From positions 1-64,000 of the forward strand of contig CAICTM010000134.1 in NCBI GenBank assembly GCA_903772945.1: 64,000 bases of DNA, read 5' to 3'. Positions 9,817 through 20,480 of this stretch are shown here, piece by piece. The position numbers and the translations under genes were made by a program. Below the pieces are notes generated by a model. It did no database searches, was not told the origin of the DNA, and saw nothing but the letters and a program-made list of their open reading frames with translations. This DNA comes from Seminavis robusta (Eukaryota; Bacillariophyta; Bacillariophyceae; Naviculales; Naviculaceae). Positions within the stretch are counted from its first letter, which is position 1. Every line of letters starts with the position of its first letter.

Positions 9817-12800
9817 TTCGCCCCCTGACAAGGGTCACAGAAGGCGCGACAGCAGTCGGACAAGGAGAACATATGATTTAAAGTGCGGGGCACTCTCCGG
9901 ATATTTGATGTAGACATGTGCGTCGCGACGATGGCAATCCTACAAGGGGATCAGGCCTTGTATGGGTGTATATACCTTATGTTCCAAGTCTGGTAGACTG
10001 TGCGCCGTTGGCGGTAGCATGTTAGAGCCGTACAGTGCCATTGTCATTACTCGGTCTATGTGTAAGGACCTTTGTACTTTGGCTGACCGTACTTGCGTGC
10101 TGATACTGTTGAATCATCACGGTATCGTTGACATTGTATTATGAGGGACACGCGTCGCGTTTTCCCTGCGTTGTTTGTTGGATTAGTCGTTGGCGACGTT
10201 CTTAATGTACTTTCCAGTTGCTTCGAACCGGACGTTGTGAATCGCGTCACATTGAACAGAGCTGTGCGGGGTTGCGCGCAAGGTGGTATGAATCGTGGCA
10301 TTCATTGCAAGCGAACCGCCGTGAGGACTCCATCCCAGATCCATCACGAGATCGTCTGGCACTTGAGTTGAACAGCGATCAAGTTACGTATGGTTGATAG
10401 CAACGCTCGACCATAGAGTTGCTGAGGAGGCGTAGTGATGAACTGCACGAAGTCCATATCATCCAGTCTTTGACCTCTGTGAACTCGCCCTGATCCATAT
10501 AACCTCAGCAGGCATGGATACCGAGTAAGCCCGTTTGTTCTAGGACGATGCTACTTCGTCTGCTGCCTTTGGAGCGATCTCTGCAATCTCGAACCATCCG
10601 GTACGGGATCAATCATTTGCAAGCAATGAAGTGTGCAGAATTCTTTTTCTTAGGATCCCCGACGTGTAAGGGCCTATCAGGTCAATACATAGTCTTTCCA
10701 AGGGATCTCCTCGCAAGATCTTTGGAGGCATCAATCCCAGCTTACGCGTCTTGGGTTTGTTCATCTGGAGCTTTGCATCGCTGACGTACGGCCTGCACAG
10801 TTTTGCGCAGTCCTTTCCAGGTATTAGTGTTGGCTATGGTTAGTTCTGTTCGAGTCTCACCAGGATGCATCAGCACACCAATGGTACCATTCAACTAGCT
10901 TTTCTGCATAGTTTAGGTACGACCGATTTTATCTGTCCTTAATGACTAAGTCGTAGGACTTAATCCCCTCTGCGGAAAATTGCTTGTTTAGTCGTATGGC
11001 TTGTTCCCTGAGGAGTTTCTTTGTATTCGTTGTCGTCTTTCTGAGATGTTCGATCTCTCAGGCGAACGAGAGAGGGAACGTCGCTAGGGAAGTCCCTTCG
11101 TCTGCAGCCATGAGTTCAGCGATCTCGCTGGCTCCATCTGTTCGAAGAACCGTCGTTGTTGGAGATGTTAAGTCTCGAAACGCATCAGCGACGATGTTCT
11201 GTTCGCCCTTGATGTACCGTAGTTCAGGGCTTATTCTTCCAGAATAAGGCGCCATCGCATTACGCGATCAGTGTTGAAGTTCTTACATGTAAGATTCTTG
11301 TGGTCCGTATGTACAACGATCTTCTGTCCTAGAAGAATGTTACGGAACTCTTTTCAGAGTTTCTATGATACTGAGAAGTTCCTTTTCGGTAACGGTGTAA
11401 CGTGTCTGAGCAGGGTTGAGCTTCCTGCTGTAGAACGCGATAGGTTTTCCCTTCTGGGAAATTACTGCACCTAGTTTGAGTATCACTCGCATCCGTGTGG
11501 GTAACGAATGTATCGTTGAAGTCAGGGTAGGACGATGAGCAAGGTTTCTTTGCTGATGATCTTCTTTCATCTGGCTAAAGGCCTTGTCGTGTTCCGCTTC
11601 CCATTTCCACTTCGTTGTTTTGGAAGTCAACGAAGCGAGTGGGCCAGTACATGTGATCGTCTATCCACATGTCTCGATAAGTAGTTCACCAGTCCAATGA
11701 ATCTACGGAGTTCCTTCCTGTTGGTGAGGAGCGATATTCTGGATCGCGTCTATTTTCTTGGTTATGGTTGATCCCTTCTCGAGTAATCCAGTAACCTAGG
11801 TATCAAGTTTCCTCTTTGCGAAGAGACTTGTAGCATTGATCTTAAGTCCGCTTCTCGAAGCCTTTGGGAACTTCATCCAACTTTAAACGTGATCTGCTAG
11901 ATCGCCGTTGTAGGATGAGTAGATCATCAATGTATGCACGGACGTATTCTAGTCGTGCTATAGTGTTCCCATCTTTCTTGGAAGATGTCGGACTATTACA
12001 TAGGCCCATTGGCAACCTCTGGTACTCGTACTTCCCCACGGGAGTACGATGGTACAGAGTTGCTTCGAGTGAGGTTGACAGCTCGATGTGATAGTATCCC
12101 ATGTTCAGTGTCTAGACTAGTAGCGTATTTGAATCCATCTAGATTCAAGAGCATGTCCTGTATTTTTTGGGATAGGATAAGGCTTCGTCTTATCCTTTTG
12201 TTCAGTTCCCGAAATCAGAGATGAATCGTACAGATCCATCTTCTTGGAATGATGAAGTTGGTGCCGCCCACTCGGAACGTTTTGAGTACTCCTGTCTCAG
12301 AGACGTTCAACCTCCTTTTAAGAGTGTTGGTATGGTCCCGTGGAATAGGATAAGCCTGGCATGATAGGGTTAGCATCAGGAGAAGTTCTACTTCGTAGTC
12401 GTCCATCTGCCACTTTCCAAAGTACCATCGAATAGGTCAGAGTACTTCGTCAGTAAGGAATGAAGCTGTCCTTCTCTTCCTTGTTAACTGATCTTGACTT
12501 TGGCAAACCTGCTTAAGTCAGCTTGTTCGTATTTCGCATCAAAATCTTCTTGAGACGATCGCACTGTCATCAACAGCAGTAGAATCAGGAATGAAGAATT
12601 TCTTCTTCATTGGTGTCGCTGTCTTTCATAGGAATAGATGGCGCGTCCATTCCACTGACATGGTAGTGAAATCAAACTTGAATCCTAGTCAGAGAGAATG
12701 TCTCGACCTATGATCTGTCATACGCCCCAAGCTCTGGGTGACGTGTAAATCCCATCGATAATTCTATCTTCTTGGAATTCAGGAATCATAAAATGCACCT

Positions 12801-13492
12801 TTCACTTCGTGCTGGTGTTTAATTCTCCTGCAGGGGTAGTCCACATCGTTTGGACGCCCCAAGATCCTTCATGCGTATTTCTTAGCATGAGGTTGAGCAA
12901 TCAAGGTTCCGATTCTCGTATCCAGTAAGCAACGGAGTGTAACGGTTTTGGTTTCCTTTTTTCTCGCTTGTTAAATCTAACATAGACGATGGGTTGAGGT
13001 CTCTTTTCTTGCGACGTTTACGATGTGTTGGCCACGGACGAGTTACAGATGCTAAATAGATCATCAGAGTCTAGTTGAGCAGCTTCTAGGCAATCATCTA
13101 ATTTGCCGTAGTGTTCATCAGTTGCAAACAATTCTTGTTTACTAGTTAGTGAGATATCTTCATCACTTTGGTATGAGAAATGGAACATGTTCCGTTGATC
13201 ATCATCTGGCCTAATCTCAGATAGAGATTTCTCATCAAGTGATTGAAATTGTGAGGAGTTGTCCTCATTGTCAGAGTCTTCTGATTTGCGCTTGGCAACA
13301 TGGTTGCGAAGTTTGCAAGTGGTTGCACGAGTATCGTCGATCTCGTTTTCTTCGTCATTGTCGACGAGAGGAAGAATGGGTTTGTCACGCAACTGTTTCT
13401 CAAAGTTGCGGAATGCATGCTTTCCTTGAGCCATCTTCATGGTGAAGGAATAGGTTGAGGGTAGCTGAAAGCTATTGTGTTTGTTAACAAAA

Positions 13493-13920
13493 TGCACTAC
13501 GCTAAAAGCTAGTGTAAAGATCTTTCGAGTGTTTTGAGTTTGAGAGAATGAAAATTATGAGAGAGATTAGAAAGCTATGAAAACTAATCAACGAGAGAGA
13601 TCATCATCAAGGGATCGTAGATCTGGCTTCCCGCGGGAGACTATAAAGTGTGATAGAGTAGGTTGCGGTAGTAATCCTACGTCTCTCCACGATCCTAAAA
13701 CGGAACGCGTGGAAGGTTCGTCTAGCCTGGATCTAGTAGCGTGGAAGTACTCCACGCTGGCTAAATATCTAGAGCGATGTTTCATCATCAACCTAGTATG
13801 ACTAGAGCGGTCATTGAGAACCCTGTCTCAAATGACTATTCACGAGAGACTCAGTCATGAGTCGAACTCAAACCCTATCTAGGATCGAGTCGCGAATAAG
13901 GCTAAGAGCCGTGTATTGCA
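13493..13920 (-). repeat. 5' LTR of the Ty3/gypsy element
   Basis: Second 428-bp copy, directly flanking the gag-like region. No standard tRNA primer-binding match was recognised next to it. Confidence 0.93.
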
Positions 13921-13937
13921 TTACACATGGGTATGTA

Positions 13938-15690
13938 CTACTGTACTGGTAGGGGATGCCAGCCTTTTTCTAGGTTTATGCTGGGTCCAGCTATACCCTC
14001 TTCAAGTTGCATATTACACATTTCTTTTGTGGCTGCTTCAACGAAATCTATTTTTAAAACACGACTCTGGGAAGGACTTGTCTCAAGACCATACCACGAC
14101 CCTAAACCGATGTCCCCAACAAGCATTGGAGGCTGGCTCCTTGTTGGCAACCAAAATAGCCGTGGTTTGTGGCTCTTCTTCGTCTTGTTGTCATAGGCCA
14201 AAGGTTGCTCATTGTCGTTGGCAACGATGTCATCTTTAATGGCCAAAATCGGGAGGTTGTAATAAGTGTCATTGGTAAGGTCCAGGACGGGCTCTTGCTT
14301 CTATAAGGCATCAGCGTTCAAAGCTGAGCTGTTGTAGGCGGCACCGATATACATTTAGCAGTCAGTAGTCACAGACGTCTCCTCCTAGGCAATGGTGAAT
14401 ACGGTGAGGGCCCCAGGGCGTGATTTGTTGGGGCGGTGATCAGCGAAGGTGTTGTTGGACACAGAGTTGGGCTTTCTGGGCTTGTTGTGATAGTAGGAAA
14501 CATTGTCAGGCAAAGGTGGCTCCTGGTAATGTGGGTCTAGGAATGCTGGCCACTGTATCTGTTGTGGGCCAAAGGATTGTTAGTAGTCAAACAACCCTTT
14601 GAAGACGTCATACGAACAAGGTGGGTTCTTTTGGCAAGCTCATACTATCCGACACCAACGGCATTCCTTCAGCCAATGGTGCTACAATGCTTGTCGCACA
14701 CAAAGACAAGCTTATCAAGCCCGAAACAGCACCGTTTGGAGGACACAGTCTCCGTCGAAACTGGAGCAACGACAATTCCAGTCATAGGCACACTGTCACG
14801 CCCAATGAACAACAAGCCCGTGGACGACATTTCCACACTGAAATCGACAGCCAACAACAAGACAGTGACGGCGCTGCTACTTCTCCTACGACACATGGCC
14901 TCGCCACAGCCAAGAATAACAATTCCTTCGGTCGGTTGTATCTATGCTCCTACAACGGCATTTTTTCCTGCCATTGCCTATGAGAAGCCATCTGTGATCG
15001 CCGACAGCACGGCAGTAGAAAAAAATCAGCAGTAGATGGCATACTGAACACACGGCTGGCAAGCGAGTGTTGGGCATCGCGTTAGAAATTGTGGTCCTTG
15101 TCGGTGGCCACCGTCGCCATAATTGTACAGTACTAGCAGTATCTGGTACCAGTTTGGGTGGGACCAGGATTGTTGTCATGTCGAGTGAATTTGTCGGCCT
15201 CGTCAAGCTTGGCTGTGACGGGCGTGGCAATGGGATCGGCAATGTGACTGAACGATTTGACGTTGTTGTCCATGAAGGTCCCGTCGTGGCCGACCGAACA
15301 TAGCTCCTGGCAACGGGTGTCAGCTTTCCACGGTCAAAATGATTGTTGCTCTCGTGGCTGTTGGCCGTGAGGACAAGGTTGGTTTTGCAATCGTTGTAGG
15401 GCCAACGGTGGCTCATCGTAGGCGTTCATAGTTAAAGGAGCGTTGGGAAATATAATTGTTTTGTTTTCCCGTCACTACTACAGTGAATGTTGACTGCAAC
15501 AGAGTAGTGTGGATGCTGGAACCAAGAAATTGTTGTCGTTGTACGCGGAATTTGCTTTGCCACGTCAAATACTGAACCTCTAATGGTGTCTAAAGGTGGC
15601 TCGCCGTAGGCGATCTTCTTCTTGTCGGGGACCAAGGGTTGCTCATAGGCGTAGGCAATAATGGTGTCACCATAGTTGTCAACCAAAGTT
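13938..15690 (-). pseudogene. Eroded repeat-protein gene with A-x-x-x-E-[QP]-P-L motifs
   Basis: Minus-strand frames carry recurring short motifs: VANDNEQPLAYDNKTKK near 14185-14235, AYDEPPLAL near 15390-15425, and AYEQPLVPDKKK followed by AYGEPPL near 15595-15655. On DNA level the plus strand shows recurring GGTGGCTC and TCATAGGCG-like text between them. The motifs lie in different frames and many stops separate them, so this looks like the remains of a Pro/Asn-rich tandem-repeat protein. No family is recognised, and the motif count is small. Confidence 0.3.
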
Positions 15691-16525
15691 GATGGTTTCT
15701 CATTGTTGATGGTTTCTCATTGTTGTTGGCCGAAGGTCAAATCAGGGTCGATCCATTCCGCCACACAAACTAGTGCTAGACAAGGATTGCCACAACTGCA
15801 GCGGTAGAACAAAGACCAACTGAATCTGGCTTCCGATCGGAGATTGACTGTTGTGAGACCAACTTCCCTAGGTACGGATGAGACCTGAACCCAGTGGGAA
15901 ATTTCGTACAACACTTCAGTCGCCCTCCTCTCAGAAAAAACTGTATGATGTTGTCGTCGATGCCGCTTGCTGTTGCCACTTCCTTGCCTCTTGTTGTTGC
16001 CAGTCCTGTTGCGGCGATCCGATGCTGCTATCAACCATGGACAAAGCTGATGCTGCAATCAACCGCAGACAATGCCGACTTGATGACATTCACAGGCTGG
16101 AGTCAACAGGCCGCATGTATCGATCCACAGACTCTCCTCTCTTCTTGTTATCCGGAGCGATCGATCGTCGACAATGGTACTTCCTCAGTCGTCAGCAGTG
16201 AGAGAATAGAAAGTATGAAATAGATATCGTGATGGTGCTTAGCTAGCTAGTAGCACATTACCAAGCCGTGCAGTGATATTGCGGTGTGATGGAAGGTGAA
16301 TCTTGGTGAGCTTGTCTCCTCAGCTTGACAGCCATTTTACAATTTTGTGTAGAACCTTGTAGAAATTCTACCTGACAAAATGTTCAACCACTGTCCGCCG
16401 TGTTGAGGCAAAATTCTGACAGACCAACCCCAGAGTAAAGATGGGTTGGCGATACTATTTGTGATAGCTGGTACCGGTACCATACTGTACATCTACTCGT
16501 CGTCTCTGTTGTGGTTGCATTCACC
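15691..16525. other. Intergenic, no clear gene
   Basis: No convincing coding region is seen. GTTGTTGGC-type low complexity occurs near 15715-15730. The 3' part (16440-16525) includes the palindrome TACCGGTA at 16472-16479 and is the presumed promoter of the oxygenase gene. Confidence 0.5.
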
Positions 16526-17773
16526 ATGCCCTCGCTCTTGTCTGATCGCTGCTCTTGTCCCGGTCCACCACACGTGGATCTGACCGAGGCGTACATCGCT
16601 CAACATCAAGCATCATCACAGCCTCCGCCTGAATCGCTCAGGGACTGCGAGCGAAGCCTATTGAGTAATTTGAAAGAACACGGATGGTCACATGTCACTG
16701 TCAGGCTGTCGGATCTTCCCCAAGGCTCTCCTCTTGTCGTTTCCTCGGCAGATGACGCCATGAAGGATGCCAAATTCCAATGGAAGAACCCCAAAGAGTC
16801 CATTTTGCGTCTATTTGATGATTCAGCTTTGATACCAAATGCTACCTACCGAACTTCTGAAAGTGGAGCTCCTGGCGAAAGCTCCGTGGAACCAAAAAAG
16901 TCATGGGAATCTAGACGTTGCACCTCTTACAACAACAATAATCAGAACGACGAACAGTCAGAAGCATCACCATTGGATTCGGTCACGAACGCGTTGCATT
17001 CCATCATTTGTACCGTGAATTGGCTGCTGCACTTGCCACCCAATCTGTTGATTGCCCAAAGACAAGATACCCCTGGCACACCAACAAGACACCAATATGG
17101 TTGTTTCTGCAACAAACACCAAGATGGTTGCAACTCACATGGACCTTGCAATCTGGATTTATTGAGAGTTTTTCACTATGACAAAGTGGAACCGCCAAAG
17201 AACCAAAACGATGCGATCATGGGAAGTTCCCCGCATACTGACTGGGGTTCGTTCACGGTTGTGTGGCAAGACACCGTGGGTGGATTGCAGACGTATTGCC
17301 GCACTTGTCAGGCGTGGCGAGATGTTGAGGCATCGTTTGACGATAATCTACTTCGGTTTGTCATACACGTCGGGGACGCCACGAGTTTGGCAATGAACTG
17401 TGGCCGTGAGCTGTTGGGTGATGGAGAGCATCCATCGAGTCCCTTCTTCCCGTCACCCAAGCACCGCGTTCTCTCCCCAGTCACTGAAACCAGAGTATCG
17501 CTCGTCTACTTTGTGTATCCTTCCCCAGGGCAATCATTGGAATCTCTTGCAAGTGGGGTAGCTTCTTGGCTGGAGACGGACCAAGGGAAAAGAGGAGGAG
17601 CGCATGCCAAAACACCATCACACGGCCACATTCCCTATGAACACTACTATCTTCTGCATGATCAATCAGAAAGCAATAGGAATAGGTTGCCCAAGGATGT
17701 CTATTTGGAAATTTGCAAGCGCTCCATGGAGCAGGTTTTCGCAGAAAAATGGACACAGGTCCAGAGGTCATGA
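16526..17773 (+). CDS. 2-oxoglutarate/Fe(II)-dependent dioxygenase, isopenicillin N synthase-like fold
   Basis: A 415-aa single-exon protein. The iron-binding triad is visible as HTDWG (His237, Asp239) and KHRV (His313), followed ten residues later by Arg323 in TRVSL, the usual 2-oxoglutarate-binding Arg-x-Ser. Between them lie GGLQTY and FVIHVGDATSLAMN, the standard core strands of the family. The N-terminal DIOX_N-like part (residues 20-100) begins with DLTEAYIAQHQ. An Asn/Glu-rich insertion at about residues 125-150 and a Cys/His-rich loop at about 190-210 (CFCNKHQDGCNSHGPC) are unusual and could be a lineage-specific metal site. The frame opens with GTG at 16511, but the first ATG is at 16526. 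The substrate cannot be named; relatives hydroxylate or desaturate diverse small molecules. Confidence 0.85.
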   Translation: MPSLLSDRCSCPGPPHVDLTEAYIAQHQASSQPPPESLRDCERSLLSNLKEHGWSHVTVRLSDLPQGSPLVVSSADDAMKDAKFQWKNPKESILRLFDDSALIPNATYRTSESGAPGESSVEPKKSWESRRCTSYNNNNQNDEQSEASPLDSVTNALHSIICTVNWLLHLPPNLLIAQRQDTPGTPTRHQYGCFCNKHQDGCNSHGPCNLDLLRVFHYDKVEPPKNQNDAIMGSSPHTDWGSFTVVWQDTVGGLQTYCRTCQAWRDVEASFDDNLLRFVIHVGDATSLAMNCGRELLGDGEHPSSPFFPSPKHRVLSPVTETRVSLVYFVYPSPGQSLESLASGVASWLETDQGKRGGAHAKTPSHGHIPYEHYYLLHDQSESNRNRLPKDVYLEICKRSMEQVFAEKWTQVQRS

Positions 17774-18136
17774 TTAAATTAAATTATCCACCGACGGGCT
17801 CGCCCTTTCCATTAGCTTTGTTGGGTAGCTGTCGGATAGCAGTCTAGCTAGTGGTGGTGCCCGTACCGGTGCCGGTACAAGAGGGGATAACTTAAAAGTA
17901 AAAGAAAAAGGAGAGCCTCGAGTGACATTCGATTGGCACCCGTACCGTACGCACGTTCCAATCGAATGATTCTCGTGAAAAACAACAACAACCAACCAAA
18001 AGGCCAACTTGGAAGTCAAAGAGAAGAAGCAGTGCTCCCTACAATTTGAAGGTAGGGGTTGACTCCAGTTTCGACTTTTCAGTACCAAAGCCTCTACGTA
18101 TCATAATGAAAACAACAATCAATTCGTACCTCTTTG
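17774..18136. other. Intergenic between oxygenase and ankyrin pseudogene (convergent)
   Basis: No gene is seen. It contains a 16-bp near-palindrome GTACCGGTGCCGGTAC at 17863-17878. Confidence 0.6.
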
Positions 18137-19334
18137 CTAAAACAGGTCCAGATGCCCACCTCTGGCAGCACATGCACAAGTGCCTTCATCCCAGGGACAG
18201 CCATTTTGACGTGCCCATTTCAACAGGTCCAGATGCCCACCTCTGGCAGCATGTGCACAAGTACCGGCACCCCATGGACAACCATTGTCTCTGGCCCATT
18301 TCAAAATTCCAAAATGTCCACCATAAGCAGCCTTTGCACAAGTATCGGCATCCCATCTGCAACCATTTTCACATGCCCATTTCAACGTATCCAAATGACC
18401 ATGTTGGGCAGCATTTACACATGTACTTGGATTCCATGGACATCCATTTTCACGGGCCCATTTCAACAACTCCAAATGCCCACCTTTGGCAGCATTTATT
18501 TGCACAAGTCCATGCATTCTATGGGGAGCCATTTGCACGGGCCCATTTCAGTATTTCCAAATGGCCATGTTCAGCAGCATATGCACAGGTGAGTCTACCG
18601 GTATCCCATGGACAACCATTGTCTCTGGCCCATTTAAGAATTCCCAAATATCCACCTCTGGCAGCACTTGCACCAGTCAATTCATTCCATGGGGAGCCAT
18701 TTGCACGGGCCAATTTCAGTATTTCCAAATGGCCATGTGCAGCAGCATATGCACAAGTGAGTGTATTCCAAGGGCGACCATTTTCATGGGCCCATTTCAA
18801 CAACTCCAAATGCCCACCTCTGGCAGCATTTGCACAAGTATACGCATCCCAGGGGCAACCGTTTTTACGCAACCATTTCAATGCATCAAGACCCCCCCCC
18901 GGGGCTGCCGCAGCACATGTATCTTTATTCCATGGAAATGCTTTATCATGTGCCCACCGAAGAACAGCAATGTTTCCGATCATCGCAATGGCTTGGCACA
19001 CCTTAAGACGAGTAGGCATCTTATTGGTGGAATTGTCACAGAGCCATAATTCTGCTGTGGTCTCATTTTGGAAAGCAGCACTACACATTGTGGATGTGCT
19101 AGTTGCTCGACATGTTTTACCACACTGATGGTTCTGTACCATCGGTGGATCCTCCATGGAATCACAATACTCCTTGTAGACGCGATTCATGTTCTTGCTG
19201 ACAGCTCCTACAAATGCATATTGGCCCATGCCAGCAAAAGGAAGGATGCCATTGATCCAAACATCTTTTTGCTCCAGCAATGCAGGAGCATCAGAGTCTA
19301 ATTTTTGCTTTTTAGGTTTTGGCTTGGAAGACAT
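18137..19334 (-). pseudogene. Ankyrin-like repeat protein, recently broken
   Basis: From the ATG at 19334 the minus strand encodes a basic start (MSSKPKPKKQKL), an F-box-like or linker segment (NGILPFAGMGQYAFVGAVSK), and then roughly eleven 27-residue units of the form GGHLELLKWARENGCPW-D-x-x-TC-x-x-AA, the ankyrin-like repeats common in diatoms, amoebae and giant viruses. One unit carries two extra residues (about 18590). The frame is interrupted at 18519-18521, where the conserved Trp codon of PW is TAG. A 4-nt duplication near 18494-18501 shifts the frame just downstream; the repeats then continue to a natural-looking stop at 18137. Everything else is intact, so the loss looks recent, or sequence error may be involved. 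A TATA-like box lies about 95 bp upstream. Confidence 0.75.
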
Positions 19335-19393
19335 GATGATGATGGTACGGTAGCCAGCGTAGATGAAAGGCAAGCGAAACAAAGGATCAATAA

Positions 19394-19423
19394 TATACCG
19401 GGCAGACCCCGGTGATCTCTGAG
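19394..19423 (-). promoter_or_regulatory. Shared upstream motif, proximal copy at ankyrin gene
   Basis: A 30-bp copy of the motif, 59 bp upstream of the ankyrin ATG (19334), with the perfect six-base stem ACCGGG/CCCGGT around GTCTG. It repeats the copy at 19435-19468 in the same direction, 41 bp apart. Confidence 0.5.
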
Positions 19424-19429
19424 GCCATC

Positions 19430-19438
19430 TTTTATATA
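19430..19438 (-). promoter_or_regulatory. TATA-like box (TATATAAAA)
   Basis: Read on the minus strand it follows directly from the CCCGGTATA end of the distal motif copy, about 95 bp upstream of the ankyrin ATG. It is a plausible core promoter for that gene. Confidence 0.45.
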
Positions 19439-19468
19439 CCGGGCAGACCCCGGTGATCTCTGAACCTG
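19435..19468 (-). promoter_or_regulatory. Shared upstream motif, distal copy at ankyrin gene
   Basis: A 34-bp block equal to 7938-7971 apart from two differences, in the same orientation relative to its gene. It contains the six-base inverted repeat. Confidence 0.5.
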
Positions 19469-19474
19469 TTTATT

Positions 19475-20396
19475 GTGGTGGTGGTTGGTTTTGGTTGGTT
19501 GGTTATCCTTAGGGTTAGAGTATAACTAAAATCGAAGCCCCCTCATGGGCCCTCACATTTCTTACACATTCTCTTATAGCAACGGATCCTGAATATTTTC
19601 CTGACATTTGCACACCTCCCGTAAGCTACCAAGCCACTTTCTCAGATGGAAAAATCTAACGTCTAAACTCCCGTAAGCTACCACGATTCTTTCTCAGACG
19701 GAAAAATCTGACGTCTCACGTTGCACATCTCTAAACTCCCGTAAGCTACCACGCCTCTTTCTCAGACGGAAAAATCTAACGTCTCACGCTGCACACCTCT
19801 AAGCTCCCGTAAGCTACCACGCCACTTTCTCAGACGGAAAAATCTAATGACACTACCTTCAGCCAAACTTCAACAATATTACTATGCCGGCCCATATTTT
19901 AAGTCAGCTCGCCCGGTATATCTATTACACCTCCGGTGTCCTTTTTGTGGTGGTGGTGGGCTTTGGTTGGTTATCCTTAGGGTTAGTGTTTTATTTAATG
20001 GACTTCAGCCCCCAGGTGGGCCCTCATTTTCCGAATTCCTCGCACTTTCTCATAATCATAGCAACGGATCCCAATAGATAGTTTCCTCACATTGCCCACA
20101 TCTAAACTCCCTTAAGCATCCAAGCCACTTCCTCAGACGGAAAAATGCAATGACTTGCGTTGCACATCTCTAAACTCCCTTTTAAAAGCTACCAAGCCAC
20201 TTCCTCAGATGGGAAAATCTAATTACTCGCATTGCACACCTCTAAACTCCCTTAAGCTATCAAGCCACTTTCTCAGACCGAACAATCTAATGACACTAGG
20301 TCTAACTTCAGCCAAACTTCAACAATATTACTATGTCGGCTCATCTTTTAATTCAGCACGCCCGGTATATCTATTACACCTCCGGTGTCCTTTTTA
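19475..20396. repeat. Nested tandem repeat: two units of about 450-470 bp with inner units of about 70 bp
   Basis: Unit 1 (19475-19946) and unit 2 (19947 to about 20396) share the same order. They start with a GTGGTGG run, then GGTTATCCTTAGGGTTAG, then AGCAACGGATCC. Next come three or four inner repeats of about 70 bp built on CTCCC(G/T)TAAGCTACCA, CTTTCTCAGACGG and AAAAATCTAA. They end with CTTCAACAATATTACTATG and CGCCCGGTATATCTATTAC. There are no open frames of note. The GGGTTAG text resembles a telomere-type repeat only once per unit. Confidence 0.85.
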
Positions 20397-20398
20397 TA

Positions 20399-20480
20399 AG
20401 TCCTGAATTTCGACTGTTCTTTGCTTAAGCCTGGCCCCGGCTGGCTTCCGTAGATAATTTCCCTGCTCTAATCCCCCCCT
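20399..20480 (+). repeat. Dispersed repeat, copy A
   Basis: About 75 bp that reappear inverted at 39600-39676: TGAATTTCGACT, TTAAGCCTGGCCCC, CTGGCTTCC(A/G)TAGATAAT and a C-rich end. It directly follows the nested tandem repeat. Confidence 0.75.

Larger units (their letters stand above)
9389..13920 (-). mobile_element. Ty3/gypsy LTR retrotransposon, both LTRs present, interior broken
   Basis: Two 428-bp direct repeats (9389-9816 and 13493-13920), both beginning TG and ending CA, bound a 4.5-kb element read on the minus strand. A gag-like region lies at about 13018-13490. Reverse-transcriptase text with YEYQRLPMGL and RAYIDDLL lies at about 11900-12100, RNase H-like text (IAFYSRKLNPAQTRYT) at about 11340-11630, and its end near 11060-11255. 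A purine-rich tract sits at 9817-9826 (minus strand), next to the 3' LTR, as expected. Target duplication is not clean (flanking CTAC versus TTAC). The interior is broken in many places and shorter than a full pol needs; no integrase was recognised. Confidence 0.9.

Noticed and set aside
18046-19128. A plus-strand frame of 360 codons across the ankyrin locus
   Set aside because: It is the antisense shadow of the periodic ankyrin repeats; the minus strand has the conserved repeat motif.
19475-20396. A telomere-type array (GGGTTAG)
   Set aside because: The motif occurs only once per macro-unit, so it is not a telomere array.
19475-20396. CRISPR-like array
   Set aside because: The spacers are not unique and the repeats are imperfect tandem units in a eukaryotic context.
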